DNA of 64,000 bases from Mycolicibacterium austroafricanum (GCF_902705885.1 NZ_CACSIP010000012.1:243379-307378); one strand, 5' to 3'. Counted from the stretch's first letter, positions 7,833 through 17,316 are shown. Numbers and translations: made by a program. Notes: generated from the sequence alone by a model not told the origin.

Positions 7833-8845
7833 CGCCGCACCGCCATCAGCGACACGCCGAGCAGTGCGGCCAGCGCCAGCGCGGCCACGAGCACGACGAC
7901 GGGGGTGTCTTCCCGGGAGCCGGCCCGCTCGCCGTCCTGGCCTGCCGGAGCGGCGCGGATCGCGTCGAGGTCACTGCCGAGGCCCGCGGCGTCGAATCGG
8001 TGGAACTGCCCGCCGGTCACCTCCGCGAGGGTGGCCAGTGTGTCGGTTTCGCGACCGGGTGTGGCGATGGCATTGACCTGTACGTCGGCCTGCTGTGCCA
8101 TCTCGGTGACCTGGGTGTCTGTGAACAGCGACGGCGTGGTGTCCTCGGGTGGGCGCAGCGCGCCGGGGCCAAGGTAGATCAGCGACCTGTGGGTGTCACT
8201 CGCGGTCTCGAACCCGGGAAAGCCGGTCAGGCACAACGCCAGAACGTCGGCGACGGTCGGCGAGTAGTCGTTGTAGCCCACCGGCGCGGAGAACGAGTCG
8301 GTTCTGGCCCGCAGGCCGACGGCTTCAGCCGGGCTCAACGCCGCGGCGTCGGACTGCGCCTGTATCCGTGCCGCTTGTGCGTAGTCACCGAAGCGGCCGG
8401 CGGCGAACTGGTGGTCACGGGTCAACGGGACCACCCTGCGGTTCGGCGACGTCAGCCCGATTCGCTCGGTCCCGTAGGTGGTCGCCTGGCGGGCGAAGTA
8501 GGTCAGGAACTGGCCGGTGGCAGGGTCGGTGACGGGCTGGCCCACGCACAGCATGATGTCCTCACGCGCAGCGGAGTCGTTGGTGCCCCAGAGCGTTCCG
8601 ACAGGCCGGGCGCTCGCGAGCACCGTCGTGCCGAACAGCAGTGTCAGCAGGGCCAACAGCACCGCGCTGGCCCGGGTGCGGCGGCGAATCACCGCCCGGT
8701 ACTCGGGTAGCCCGGTCAGACGTGCGGTGTTGGCCAGGGGCCGGCGGCCGCGGGCTCGTTCGGTGGGCAGCAGCATCGCCAGCGCGCCGGTCAGCACCAG
8801 CGCGCCGAGCCCGGCGATCACCACCGCCCACCACATCAACTCCAC
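7829..8845 (-). CDS. Membrane protein with a degenerate VWA-like domain
   Basis: 338 residues with two N-terminal membrane segments (about 5-25 and 58-78) and one at the C-terminus (VVVLVAALALAALLGVSLM). The middle region has the strand order of a VWA fold: EDIMLCVGQP, then a long helix, later SLIYLGPGAL and DVQVNAIATPG. Where the MIDAS motif DxSxS should be, it has C-V-G-Q, so metal binding by the usual ligands seems lost. It sits directly before the second VWA gene, so the two may form a heteromeric pair. The VWA assignment is by pattern and context, not strong motif identity. Confidence 0.68.
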   Translation of the reverse strand: MELMWWAVVIAGLGALVLTGALAMLLPTERARGRRPLANTARLTGLPEYRAVIRRRTRASAVLLALLTLLFGTTVLASARPVGTLWGTNDSAAREDIMLCVGQPVTDPATGQFLTYFARQATTYGTERIGLTSPNRRVVPLTRDHQFAAGRFGDYAQAARIQAQSDAAALSPAEAVGLRARTDSFSAPVGYNDYSPTVADVLALCLTGFPGFETASDTHRSLIYLGPGALRPPEDTTPSLFTDTQVTEMAQQADVQVNAIATPGRETDTLATLAEVTGGQFHRFDAAGLGSDLDAIRAAPAGQDGERAGSREDTPVVVLVAALALAALLGVSLMAVRR

Positions 8846-9309
8846 GAGCGGATCAACTCTTCTGTCTGTTCACCCAACCGGGCCACATCAACGGTCGCGG
8901 AACTGTCGAACTGTGCATCACCCAACGCCGAGAGGACCGGTGCGGCGGGGGCCAGATCACCGGCGGCGACCGCGCGCAGTTGCATGTACTGGGCCCGAAG
9001 CCCGGTGGCCTGATGCAGGAAGCTGCGCAGGGTGCGGCTCAATTCCGCACCGGCCTGTACGCCGGAGAGCTCTCCGGCGCGGTGCCGGCGGGTGATCGAT
9101 TGGACCGTCCGGGCGAAGCGGTACCGCAGCACGCGGGCGTGGGCCACCCTGACCACCGGTATCCGGCGCAGCCGTTCGGCGGGCATGGTCGCGATGAAAA
9201 CGCTGGTATACCAGGCGATGACGACGATCAGCAGGGCCAACCCGAGCCACAGCCATCCGGTGGCGTAGCCGCGCGGTCCACTGACGAACTCGAGCAGATC
9301 ATCCGGCAC
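8836..9309 (-). CDS. Small membrane protein of the MoxR operon (DUF4381-like position)
   Basis: 157 residues. One membrane helix at about 17-40 (GWLWLGLALLIVVIAWYTSVFIA) is followed by a basic, helical cytoplasmic region and an acidic end. Its position between the DUF58 gene and the VWA genes is where Bat-type operons carry a DUF4381 subunit, but sequence similarity is not clear enough to name it. It overlaps the end of the DUF58 gene (9299-9309) and the start of the next gene (8836-8845). Confidence 0.75.
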   Translation of the reverse strand: MPDDLLEFVSGPRGYATGWLWLGLALLIVVIAWYTSVFIATMPAERLRRIPVVRVAHARVLRYRFARTVQSITRRHRAGELSGVQAGAELSRTLRSFLHQATGLRAQYMQLRAVAAGDLAPAAPVLSALGDAQFDSSATVDVARLGEQTEELIRSWS

Positions 9310-10171
9310 GCGACCACACCCCCGTCATCTCGACGATCTTGCGGCGGACCTGATCGCTACCGGAGATCGTGGCGTGCGGAATCGCCTGTGAGGTCATCAG
9401 TTCGGCGAGTTCGCGGGCACGTCGCTGCTCGGCGCGCTGGTAGGCGGCGACGACGCGCGGTTCGGCCGTCACGGATCCGAGCACCACCCGCCCGGTGGCG
9501 ACGTCGTACGCGTCGTCACCACCGGCGGCGGTCGCCGGCAAGTCCGGGACCATCGCCCACATCACGTCGTGCCGCGCGGTCAGCCGGCCGAGCACCTCGT
9601 CGAGGCGCTCGTCGCGGTCCGGTTCGTCGGACACCACGATGATCAGCATCGAGTGTCGGTAATGTGTTGCCACATAAGTCAACTGGCAGACGATGTCACT
9701 CGGACCGGACGGGGTGGGGCCGGCCGAATGAAGGTGGTAGCCGGCGAGCAGGCTCTCGATGTGGTTCTCGCCGCGGCGCTGGCGGACGTTCACACTGCCG
9801 CGGGCATCGCCGTACACCATGCCGACTTCGTCGGTGCGGCCGAGCGTAATCAACCCGATGGCGCCCAGAATGTTCAGTGCGACATCGCTTTTGCGCTCGC
9901 CACCCGGTGCGAGGGCCGACATGTTGCGGCCGGTGTCGGCCACGAGGAGAACCTTGTGGTGTTTTTCGGAGACGAACCTCTTGATGAGCACGCTGGCGGA
10001 CCGCGCCGAGGCCTTCCAGTCGATGTCGCGGACGTCGTCACCCGGCACGTAGGGCCGCAGTTCGTCGAATTCCAGGCTGCGGGTGTGCAACAGCGCGTAG
10101 CGACCGCCCTCGAGCATGCCGCGGGTGTCGCTGCCGAAGTGGGCTCTGGCCCGGTGGAGGTGCTTACCCAC
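9299..10171 (-). CDS. DUF58-domain protein
   Basis: 290 residues. The hallmark of DUF58 is present as RPYVPGDDVRDIDWKASAR (about residues 39-57), followed by a VWA-like core (VLLVADTGRNMSAL, GMVYGDARGSV, MLIIVVSD). DUF58 proteins are encoded beside MoxR ATPases and are considered their usual partners. The gene follows the MoxR gene by 12 bp and overlaps the next gene by 11 bp. No membrane segment is seen, so it is likely cytoplasmic. Confidence 0.9.
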   Translation of the reverse strand: MGKHLHRARAHFGSDTRGMLEGGRYALLHTRSLEFDELRPYVPGDDVRDIDWKASARSASVLIKRFVSEKHHKVLLVADTGRNMSALAPGGERKSDVALNILGAIGLITLGRTDEVGMVYGDARGSVNVRQRRGENHIESLLAGYHLHSAGPTPSGPSDIVCQLTYVATHYRHSMLIIVVSDEPDRDERLDEVLGRLTARHDVMWAMVPDLPATAAGGDDAYDVATGRVVLGSVTAEPRVVAAYQRAEQRRARELAELMTSQAIPHATISGSDQVRRKIVEMTGVWSRAG

Positions 10172-10183
10172 TGCCCGCCCCGC

Positions 10184-11182
10184 TCAGGGCACCCGCACCG
10201 ACTGCAGTGCGGCCTCGATCACCACGTTGGCGGTCACCCCTGCGCTGGCCGCCTCGAACCCGAGGATCAGCCGGTGCTGCAGCACCCGGTGCGCCAGATC
10301 GGCGATGTCGCCGGGGATCACGTGGTTGCGCCCGGACAGCACTGCCAGCGCACGGGCCGAGGTGCACAACGCGATGGTCGCCCTGGGGCTGGCGCCGTAT
10401 TCGATCAGCCTGGCGATCTGCCGCGGCAGGTGGTTGCCCGGGTCGCGGGTCACGCCGACCAGTCGGCTGGCGTAGAGCATCAGGTCACGGCTCATGTGCA
10501 CCTGGCGGGCGACCCGCTGCAGGTGGCGGATGTCCTCGAGGCCGACCACCGGCGGCGTCCGGTGGTCCCGGTCATATAGCCCGGCGTCGCGTCGGCTGAG
10601 CACCTCGACCTCCTGCTCGGGCGAGGGGTACTGGACGATCTCCTTGAGCAGGAACCGGTCGGTCTGAGCCTCGGAGAGCGCATAGGTGCCTTCCTGGTCG
10701 ACCGGGTTCTGGGTGGCGATCACCAGGAACGGCTCCGGGATGGGATAGACGGTGCCGGCGATGGTCGTCTGGCGTTCCTCCATCGCCTCGAGCATCGCGC
10801 TCTGGGTCTTGGCGCTGGAGCGGTTGATCTCGTCGAGCAGCACGACGTTGGCGTGGACGGGTCCGAGCTGGGTGACAAACGACGTGGTGGCCGCGTCGTA
10901 GACCTGGGTGCCGATGATGTCGCTGGGCAGCAGGTCGGGGGTGCACTGGATGCGCCGGAACACCCCGTCGATGGACTCGGCGACGACCCGCGCCGCGGTG
11001 GTCTTGGCCAGCCCGGGCACGCTCTCCAACAGGATGTGGCCGCCGGTGAGCAGCCCGATGAGCAACGACTCCCGCAGGTGCTCCTGGCCGACGACCTTCG
11101 CCGAGAACGCCTCGGAGAGCGCCCTGACGATGCGTTGTGCCTCGTCAGGGTCGTGGTCGGACGGTATCCGGGCTGCGGTCAT
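10184..11182 (-). CDS. moxR: MoxR-family AAA+ ATPase
   Basis: 332 residues. The Walker A motif lies in ESVPGLAKTT (about residues 53-62), Walker B in VVLLDEIN (113-120), and SSAKTQSAMLEAMEERQ and ATQNPVDQEGTY follow as in MoxR proteins. These hexameric ATPases act as chaperones for metal insertion or complex assembly together with VWA proteins. It is the first gene of a six-gene, tightly overlapped minus-strand operon (MoxR, DUF58, small membrane protein, two VWA-like proteins, accessory protein). Which of the mycobacterial MoxR paralogues this is cannot be decided here. Confidence 0.94.
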   Translation of the reverse strand: MTAARIPSDHDPDEAQRIVRALSEAFSAKVVGQEHLRESLLIGLLTGGHILLESVPGLAKTTAARVVAESIDGVFRRIQCTPDLLPSDIIGTQVYDAATTSFVTQLGPVHANVVLLDEINRSSAKTQSAMLEAMEERQTTIAGTVYPIPEPFLVIATQNPVDQEGTYALSEAQTDRFLLKEIVQYPSPEQEVEVLSRRDAGLYDRDHRTPPVVGLEDIRHLQRVARQVHMSRDLMLYASRLVGVTRDPGNHLPRQIARLIEYGASPRATIALCTSARALAVLSGRNHVIPGDIADLAHRVLQHRLILGFEAASAGVTANVVIEAALQSVRVP

Positions 11183-11258
11183 CCAGCGGTATGTACCACG
11201 CGATTCGGGCGTGCAAACCGCCGCTGGGCGACGACTACCACGCCGAAGTCGCCCGGAA

Positions 11259-12128
11259 TCAGCCGAACATCAACGCGCCGGCCACTGCCAGCGCCCACAC
11301 CAGCATCGCCAGCCCGGTGTCTCGCAGCACCGGGATCAGCTCCTTGCCGCCCTGCCCGCCCCGGACCGGCCTGGCCGCACGCACCGCCAGCGGCAGCGCC
11401 ACCAACCCCACCGCAGCCCACGGCGTCGCCGGCATCAGCACCAGCGGCACCGCGAACGCCACCACCAGCAACCCACAGAACAGCAGCCGGGTCCTGGCGT
11501 CGCCGAGCCGAACCGCCAGGGTGATCTTGCCGGACTGGGTGTCGGTGGGGATGTCACGCAGATTGTTGGCCACCAGCACCGCCGAGGACAGGCAGCCCAT
11601 CGCCACGGCGAGCGCCCCGCCGACCCAGTCGACGCGCAGCGCCTGGGTGAACTGGGTGCCCAGCACCGCGACCAGGCCGAAGAACACGAACACGGCGACC
11701 TCGCCGAAGCCCAGGTAGCCGTAGGGCTTGGAGCCGCCGGTGTAGAGCCACGCCCCGGCGATGCAGACCGCGCCGACCGCGATCAGCCACGGTGCGCTGA
11801 ACCAGGCCAGCACCAGGCCGGCGACCGCGGCGACGAGCAGGCTCGCGATCGCGGCCGTCAGCACCGACCGGGGCGCTGCGAGCCTGGAGCCGACCAACCG
11901 CAGCGGCCCGGCCCGCACATCGTCGGTGCCGCGGATGCCGTCGGAATAGTCGTTGGCGTAGTTCACCCCGATGATCAGGGCGATCGCCACCAGCAGCGCC
12001 AGCAGCGCCTTCCACCACGATGCGGCACCCAGCCACGCTGCAGCGCCCGTCCCGGCGATCACCGGTGCGACGGCGTTCGGCAACGTCCGGGGACGCGCTC
12101 CCTCGATCCACTGGGCGAAACTGGCCAC
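11259..12128 (-). CDS. menA: 1,4-dihydroxy-2-naphthoate polyprenyltransferase MenA
   Basis: 289 residues from a GTG at 12128, giving an N-terminus ([21 protein letters not shown]) typical of MenA; longer frames upstream would add non-family sequence. Two aspartate-rich motifs of the UbiA superfamily are seen, in [15 protein letters not shown] and [14 protein letters not shown], among eight to nine membrane segments. MenA attaches the polyprenyl tail to 1,4-dihydroxy-2-naphthoate in menaquinone synthesis. menE, menB and menC lie further on in this window. M. tuberculosis MenA (Rv0534c) is of similar size. Confidence 0.95.
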   Translation of the reverse strand: MASFAQWIEGARPRTLPNAVAPVIAGTGAAAWLGAASWWKALLALLVAIALIIGVNYANDYSDGIRGTDDVRAGPLRLVGSRLAAPRSVLTAAIASLLVAAVAGLVLAWFSAPWLIAVGAVCIAGAWLYTGGSKPYGYLGFGEVAVFVFFGLVAVLGTQFTQALRVDWVGGALAVAMGCLSSAVLVANNLRDIPTDTQSGKITLAVRLGDARTRLLFCGLLVVAFAVPLVLMPATPWAAVGLVALPLAVRAARPVRGGQGGKELIPVLRDTGLAMLVWALAVAGALMFG

Positions 12129-12198
12129 TGCGTCAGTCTTGCAGGTGCCCGGTTTGCTCCCCGCGTGCGCAGGGTTCCAACCGTGGCACACTGAGCGC

Positions 12199-12417
12199 AT
12201 GGACGACCGACTGAGCAAGAACGAGATCCGGAAGGACGCCGTACAGGAGATCGTCGGTGCCGGTGCGTCGACCGTCGGTGAGGTCACCTCGATCATCACG
12301 ACCGCGGTCAAGGACGTCGCGAACGCCATCGGCGGGCTGGCCACCGACGTGTTCGAGATCCGTGACGGCGCCCGGCGCGCAGCACAGCGCAACGCCGACG
12401 AGACCGACGCCGAGTAG
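12199..12417 (+). CDS. Small conserved-looking acidic/helical protein (72 aa)
   Basis: 72 residues starting at ATG 12199, just downstream of and divergent from menA (70 bp apart). The sequence starts [19 protein letters not shown], continues with a glycine/threonine-rich amphipathic stretch ([31 protein letters not shown]) and ends in a charged tail (NADETDAE). I do not recognise a family. The gene converges on the arabinosyltransferase-like gene with 8 bp between them. Confidence 0.65.
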   Translation: MDDRLSKNEIRKDAVQEIVGAGASTVGEVTSIITTAVKDVANAIGGLATDVFEIRDGARRAAQRNADETDAE

Positions 12418-12425
12418 TTCGCCGG

Positions 12426-15395
12426 TCAGCCCTCGGGTCGCTGACCGCGGGTGCCGCCGGCACCCCACACCACCGCGTGATCCGTGGTGCGCGCGTAATT
12501 GTCCGGTGTCGCCGGATCACCGGAAACCAGCACCGCCCCCCAGTCGACGTCGGGATGTCCGACCAGCCTGCTCGGCACCTCGTTGAGCTGGCCGAACGTC
12601 GCGAGTCCGGCAAACGTCCCGCCCAGGTCGGGGTCGCGGTCCTCGGTGAACCACGGCCGCGGTGACTCGATCACGGTGCGGGGTGTGGTGGCGACGCCCC
12701 CCGCCACCTCGGCGATGTCGTGCACACAGGGGAACAGGAACGACTGCGGCCAGCTGATCAGCACGGGTCCGCGGCCGGCCAGGAAGTCGGTCAGCGGAAT
12801 GATCGTGCGCAACCGGGGGCCGGTGAAGGCCAACCAGCCGGTCTGGTCGGTGCGGTCGTCGACGGCGTGGATGCGTACCCGGTCGGCCCCGGCGGGCACC
12901 TCGGCCGAATCCACGCCCACCGAGCGCCACAACGGATGCTCGGGGTCCTCGTCGGATGCGGGCCGGTCGACCGGTTCGGCGGCACCCAGGACGGCGACGG
13001 TCGGTCCGTCGGCCCGGCCGAACTCCAGCACCAGCGAGTTGCCGTCCGACGTGCGTCCCGAGACCGACAGGGCCACACCGTTATCCGGCGCCAATGGTGG
13101 TAACGCAAACCATCCGGTGACGATCTCGCCGGTGGCCTGCGCGCCGGGGGTCCGGCTGCCCCACAGGTACTCCGAGGTGCCGCTTCCGGGCCGGTCCGGA
13201 GGCGGCGCCCCCGGGTAGAAACCCGTCGACTCGGCGAACCCGGAACCCCGCCCGCCCGGTTCCGTTGCCCTGAGCACCTGGCCGTCGGGCAGCACCTCGA
13301 CGTCGTCTGCCAGCCCGCACACCTGCCCGCCGGCGATCCGGTCGAGGTTCGCCATCGCCAGCGATCCGGCGGATCGGCGCAACGGCGCCGCGACGAAGGA
13401 GCCGATGAGCACGGCCAGCGCCGTGCCGAAGGTGACCAGGGTGAGCACCGCGGGCCCGAGCGCCGGCCACTGCGCCGACGGCCTGCGTCGCAGCACGGCC
13501 AGCGCCGTCAACATCCCCGCGGCGAGGACGCCGGCCCACAACAGAGGGTTGTCCAGCGGCACGCCGAGGGGTCGGACCGGGCCGTCTGACCACGGCAGGT
13601 CGTACACCGCGGGCAACCACCAGGCATTCGGGCCGGCGAAGGCCAGCGCGGCGGTCGCGGCCAGTAGTACCGAGCCGATGACACCGACGACGGCGACGAC
13701 GCGGTCCGGGGTGCGCGCCCGGCGCACCACCAGCATCACCGCCACGGTCAGGAACGCCGCGAACAGTCCGGCCGTCGCCCCGAAGTGGTAGGACCACTTC
13801 GACGGCCCGAGCGCCAGCAGCAGCAGCGCGACCACCACGACGGCGGCCAGTCGCGCCGCCGTCGCACCGAGCACGTCGCGTCCGCGGCGGCGTGCGGCCA
13901 GCACACCGACGATCGGCAGCAGCGCGATCGTGAACAGCACCGGCAGCCGCTTGGCGAAGCTGCCCTGCTGGTCGGTCTGCAGCAGGTACCCGTACCGGGT
14001 CGGCTCCTCGTACCAGGGCAGCGAGGGGCCGAAGAACCTGTGCCAGTCGGTGGCGGTGACGAGCGCGTCCCACGTCTGGTCGGCGAAGATCACTGTGAGC
14101 CCGACGGCGCCCACACAACACAGCAACACCACGGTCGCCGACAGTTCGGCACGGGAGGGAGCTCCCGCCCGCGCCGCCGCCATCAGCCGGGGAGCAAATA
14201 CCAGGATCGGTGCGGTCACCAGCACGGCGGTCGGGCTGATCGGGATCGTGAGCGCGGCCACGAGCACCAGCCAGGCCAACCCGGCCGGGTCCCGCGCCCG
14301 CCACGCCAACGCCAGCGCCGCGGTGACACCGAGCGCGACGTAGGACTCCGGTCGGGTCCCGAGGTTGAACGGCAGCCAGGCGACGAGCAGGCACACCGCG
14401 GCGAGCATCCGTATCCGCGCGTTCGCCGGCAGCGCGGCACCGAGCACGCCGCGGCTGAGCACGAACCACGTCGCGACCCCGAGCACGGTGCTGGGCAACC
14501 TCAGCCACAACGGGGCGAGGCTGAGCTCGGTCAGCGGTGAGAGCAACTGCTGGCTCAGAGAAAACGGGACCTCGGCGGCGTTCCACCACCGGTAGTAGTT
14601 GCCGGGGTCGCCGGTCGCGGCGAAGTTGCGGGCGATCATCGTCGCCCAGCCGTCGTCGACTGCGAGCGGACCGATCACGGCCCACCCGCAGAACACCGCG
14701 ATCACCGCGGCGTCGATCCACCACAGCCGGTTCCCGCGCAGCCCGGGGCGGCGCCGGCCGGGCGGGCCGCGATCCCGACGAAGTAGGACGAGCGCGGCGA
14801 CGGCGCACAGGAGCTGCACCCCGACCACGAGCGTCTTGAGCAGCGTCGGCGTCGTCGCGAACGGCCCGGCGACCACCGCGGACACCGAGAGCCCCGCGGC
14901 CTGCGCCGGATCGAGGTCGGTGCGGAACCCGAACACCCGGGGCACCGGTTCACCGGCGAGATGGCTGGTGCGACCGGCGGCCTGCCGGACCGCCAGGCCG
15001 CCGGGGACCGATTCGATGGTGATCCGGCAGTCCGCGGGGACCGCCGGGACGGGCAGGGGCTGCGTCCGGTCGCCGAGTCGCAGCAGCACGCCGTCCGCCG
15101 AACCGGTTACCACCAGGCCGTCACCGTCGGAGCCGGTGGCCAGCACGGTGACCGGCGCAGTCTGGGAGGTCGCTGCGCGCAGCGCCGAGCAGGGAATCGT
15201 CGCCGTGAGCTCGGCCGGGCGGTACGGCACCACCAGCGCGCTGGTAGAGGTCGTCGGCTGGTCGGGGACCGGCCACGTGATGGTGGTGCGCTCGGCGATG
15301 ACGGGGGCGAAGGGTAGGAACAGCGCTGCCGCGACACCGGTCAGGCCGATGAGCAGGGCCAGCCAGGTCCGCTGTCTGGAGGTGTGTGGCCGCAT
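12426..15395 (-). CDS. Divergent EmbA/B/C-like arabinosyltransferase (GT53-type)
   Basis: 989 residues from the ATG at 15395, preceded by GGAGAA; an upstream start would only add 21 unrelated residues. The plan is that of mycobacterial Emb proteins: an N-terminal membrane helix, an extracytoplasmic domain, about a dozen membrane segments and a large C-terminal domain. The GT-C acidic motif appears as VDDGW (about 246-250; DDGY in the Emb family from memory), followed by NYYRWWNAAEVPF and LWLRLPSTVLG, as in EmbB. Later GLADDVEV and FLFPCVHDIAEV also match Emb C-domains. Emb enzymes build cell-wall arabinan. This copy is shorter than EmbA/B/C (about 1,090 aa) and lies outside an embCAB cluster. 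Confidence 0.88.
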   Translation of the reverse strand: MRPHTSRQRTWLALLIGLTGVAAALFLPFAPVIAERTTITWPVPDQPTTSTSALVVPYRPAELTATIPCSALRAATSQTAPVTVLATGSDGDGLVVTGSADGVLLRLGDRTQPLPVPAVPADCRITIESVPGGLAVRQAAGRTSHLAGEPVPRVFGFRTDLDPAQAAGLSVSAVVAGPFATTPTLLKTLVVGVQLLCAVAALVLLRRDRGPPGRRRPGLRGNRLWWIDAAVIAVFCGWAVIGPLAVDDGWATMIARNFAATGDPGNYYRWWNAAEVPFSLSQQLLSPLTELSLAPLWLRLPSTVLGVATWFVLSRGVLGAALPANARIRMLAAVCLLVAWLPFNLGTRPESYVALGVTAALALAWRARDPAGLAWLVLVAALTIPISPTAVLVTAPILVFAPRLMAAARAGAPSRAELSATVVLLCCVGAVGLTVIFADQTWDALVTATDWHRFFGPSLPWYEEPTRYGYLLQTDQQGSFAKRLPVLFTIALLPIVGVLAARRRGRDVLGATAARLAAVVVVALLLLALGPSKWSYHFGATAGLFAAFLTVAVMLVVRRARTPDRVVAVVGVIGSVLLAATAALAFAGPNAWWLPAVYDLPWSDGPVRPLGVPLDNPLLWAGVLAAGMLTALAVLRRRPSAQWPALGPAVLTLVTFGTALAVLIGSFVAAPLRRSAGSLAMANLDRIAGGQVCGLADDVEVLPDGQVLRATEPGGRGSGFAESTGFYPGAPPPDRPGSGTSEYLWGSRTPGAQATGEIVTGWFALPPLAPDNGVALSVSGRTSDGNSLVLEFGRADGPTVAVLGAAEPVDRPASDEDPEHPLWRSVGVDSAEVPAGADRVRIHAVDDRTDQTGWLAFTGPRLRTIIPLTDFLAGRGPVLISWPQSFLFPCVHDIAEVAGGVATTPRTVIESPRPWFTEDRDPDLGGTFAGLATFGQLNEVPSRLVGHPDVDWGAVLVSGDPATPDNYARTTDHAVVWGAGGTRGQRPEG

Positions 15396-15487
15396 AGAGT
15401 TCTCCGTCAGCCTGCCGATTGTTCGCCCCCGCGGCACGGGCATCCGGGGCGTCGTCACCGCAACGTCATGCTTGGTGCGGCATCCCG

Positions 15488-16282
15488 ATGATCCACAATG
15501 GTCGGATGTTAGGTGTCATCGGCGGTAGCGGCTTCTACACGTTTTTCGGTCCTGATGCCCGAGCGATCAACCTGGACACGCCGTACGGGTCACCGAGTGC
15601 GCCGATCACCGTCGGCACCATCGGTGACCACGAGGTGGCGTTCCTGCCCAGGCACGGCGCCAACCATGAGTTCTCACCGCACACCGTGCCCTACCGGGCC
15701 AACATGTGGGCGCTGCGGGCGCTGGGGGTGCGGCGCATCTTCGGCCCGTGCGCGGTCGGCAGCCTGGACCCACAGCTCGGTCCGGGGGCGATGGTGGTGC
15801 CCGATCAACTGGTCGACCGGACGTCTGGACGGCCTGACACGTACTTCGACTCCGGCGGTGTCCATGTCGACTTCGCCGACCCGTACTGCCCGTCGCTGCG
15901 GGCAGCGGTGACCGGACTGCCCAGCGTCGTCGACGGTGGCACGATGGTGGTGATCCAGGGTCCCCGGTTCTCGACGCGTGCGGAGAGTCAGTGGTTCGCC
16001 GGCCAGGGTTTCCGGCTGGTCAACATGACGGGCTACCCCGAGACTGTACTGGCCCGGGAACTCGAGATGTGTTATGCGGCAATTGCTTTGGTCACCGATC
16101 TGGATGCGGGCATCGAGAGCGGCCAGGGGGTGCGGGCGGTGGACGTGTTCGCGGAGTTCGAACGGAACCTGGTGCCGTTCAAGCAGCTGGTCCACGAGGC
16201 CATAGAAAGCACCGCTCGGGTCAATGAATGCACGCACTGCATGCCGCACGAGGGTGTCGCGCTGCCGATCGAGCTTCCGTGA
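15488..16282 (+). CDS. mtnP: S-methyl-5'-thioadenosine phosphorylase
   Basis: 264 residues from ATG 15488 (MIHNGRMLGVIGGSGFYTFF), the same length and N-terminus type as M. tuberculosis Rv0535, which is why this start was preferred over the upstream frame extension. Family motifs include GVIGGSGFY, PRHGANHE, RANMWALRALGV, VVIQGPRFSTRAES and NMTGYPE. It phosphorolyses 5'-methylthioadenosine to adenine and methylthioribose-1-phosphate, part of methionine/purine salvage. The stop overlaps the next start (GTGA). It is divergent from the Emb-like gene (92 bp apart). Confidence 0.95.
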   Translation: MIHNGRMLGVIGGSGFYTFFGPDARAINLDTPYGSPSAPITVGTIGDHEVAFLPRHGANHEFSPHTVPYRANMWALRALGVRRIFGPCAVGSLDPQLGPGAMVVPDQLVDRTSGRPDTYFDSGGVHVDFADPYCPSLRAAVTGLPSVVDGGTMVVIQGPRFSTRAESQWFAGQGFRLVNMTGYPETVLARELEMCYAAIALVTDLDAGIESGQGVRAVDVFAEFERNLVPFKQLVHEAIESTARVNECTHCMPHEGVALPIELP

Positions 16283-17310
16283 GAGTGCTGCTGACCGGTG
16301 CCGCCGGATTCATCGGCGCGCGCATCGCAGCCCTGCTGGCGGACGCCGGCCATGACGTCGTCGCCGCGGATGCGATGCTGCCCGCCGCGCACGGCGAGGG
16401 TGCCGAGCTGCCCGCAGGCATGCACCGGGCCGACGTCCGGGACGCCGCGGCCGTCGCCGAGCTGCTCGCCGGAGTGGATGTGGTGTGCCACCAGGCGGCG
16501 GTGGTGGGCGCCGGTGTGGACGCCGCCGACAGCCCCTCCTACGCATCGCACAACGACTACGGCACCGCGGTGCTGTTGGCCGAGATGTTCGCCGCCGGCT
16601 GCCGCCGACTGGTGCTCGCCTCGTCGATGGTGGTCTACGGCCAGGGTGGTTACGTCTGCCCGCAGCACGGTGCCGTCGACCCGACGCCGCGCACCCGGGC
16701 CGACCTGGATGGCGGGGTGTTCGACCACCGCTGTCCGGTCTGTGGCGCGCAGGTGAGGTGGGATCTGGTCGCCGAGGACGCACCGCTGCGGCCGCGCAGC
16801 CTCTACGCGGCCAGCAAGGTCGCACAGGAGCACTACGCGCTGGCCTGGAGCGAGTCGACGGGCGGCTCGGTGGTCGCGCTGCGGTATCACAACGTCTACG
16901 GACCGGGCATGCCACGCGACACCCCGTACTCGGGCGTCGCCGCGATCTTCCGGTCCGCACTCGAAGCAGGTTCCCCGCCAAGGGTTTTCGAGGACGGTGG
17001 CCAGATGCGCGACTTCGTCCACGTCGACGACATCGCGGCGGCGAACGTCGCCGCGATCGAGGCCGACTCCGACGGTTTCGACACGTTCAACGTCTGTTCG
17101 GGACAACCGGTGTCGATCCTCGACGTTGCGACCGCGCTGTGTGACGCGCGCGGTGACTTCACGCCGGTGGTCACCGGCGAGTACCGCAGCGGCGACGTCC
17201 GCCACATCGTCGCCGACCCGGCCAAAGCCGAACGGCTGCTGGGGTTTCGCGCCGCCGTCGATCCGGCCGACGGGCTGCGCGCATTCGCCGGTGCGCCGCT
17301 GCGCGCGTAG
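16279..17310 (+). CDS. NAD-dependent epimerase/dehydratase (GalE3-like) with a Cys-rich insert
   Basis: 343 residues from a GTG that overlaps the upstream stop. An extended-SDR fold is clear: the nucleotide motif TGAAGFIG (6-13), HQAAVVGAG, a catalytic YAASK (Y176, K180), then RYHNVYGPGMPRDTPYSG and DGGQMRDFVHVDD. Between residues 127 and 155 lies an extra segment with C127PQH130 and H150RCPVC155, which looks like a zinc-binding loop. The likely substrate is a nucleotide sugar. The M. tuberculosis counterpart is annotated galE3 (Rv0536), but true UDP-galactose epimerase activity is not established from sequence. Confidence 0.88.
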   Translation: MRVLLTGAAGFIGARIAALLADAGHDVVAADAMLPAAHGEGAELPAGMHRADVRDAAAVAELLAGVDVVCHQAAVVGAGVDAADSPSYASHNDYGTAVLLAEMFAAGCRRLVLASSMVVYGQGGYVCPQHGAVDPTPRTRADLDGGVFDHRCPVCGAQVRWDLVAEDAPLRPRSLYAASKVAQEHYALAWSESTGGSVVALRYHNVYGPGMPRDTPYSGVAAIFRSALEAGSPPRVFEDGGQMRDFVHVDDIAAANVAAIEADSDGFDTFNVCSGQPVSILDVATALCDARGDFTPVVTGEYRSGDVRHIVADPAKAERLLGFRAAVDPADGLRAFAGAPLRA

Positions 17311-17316
17311 GAGCAG

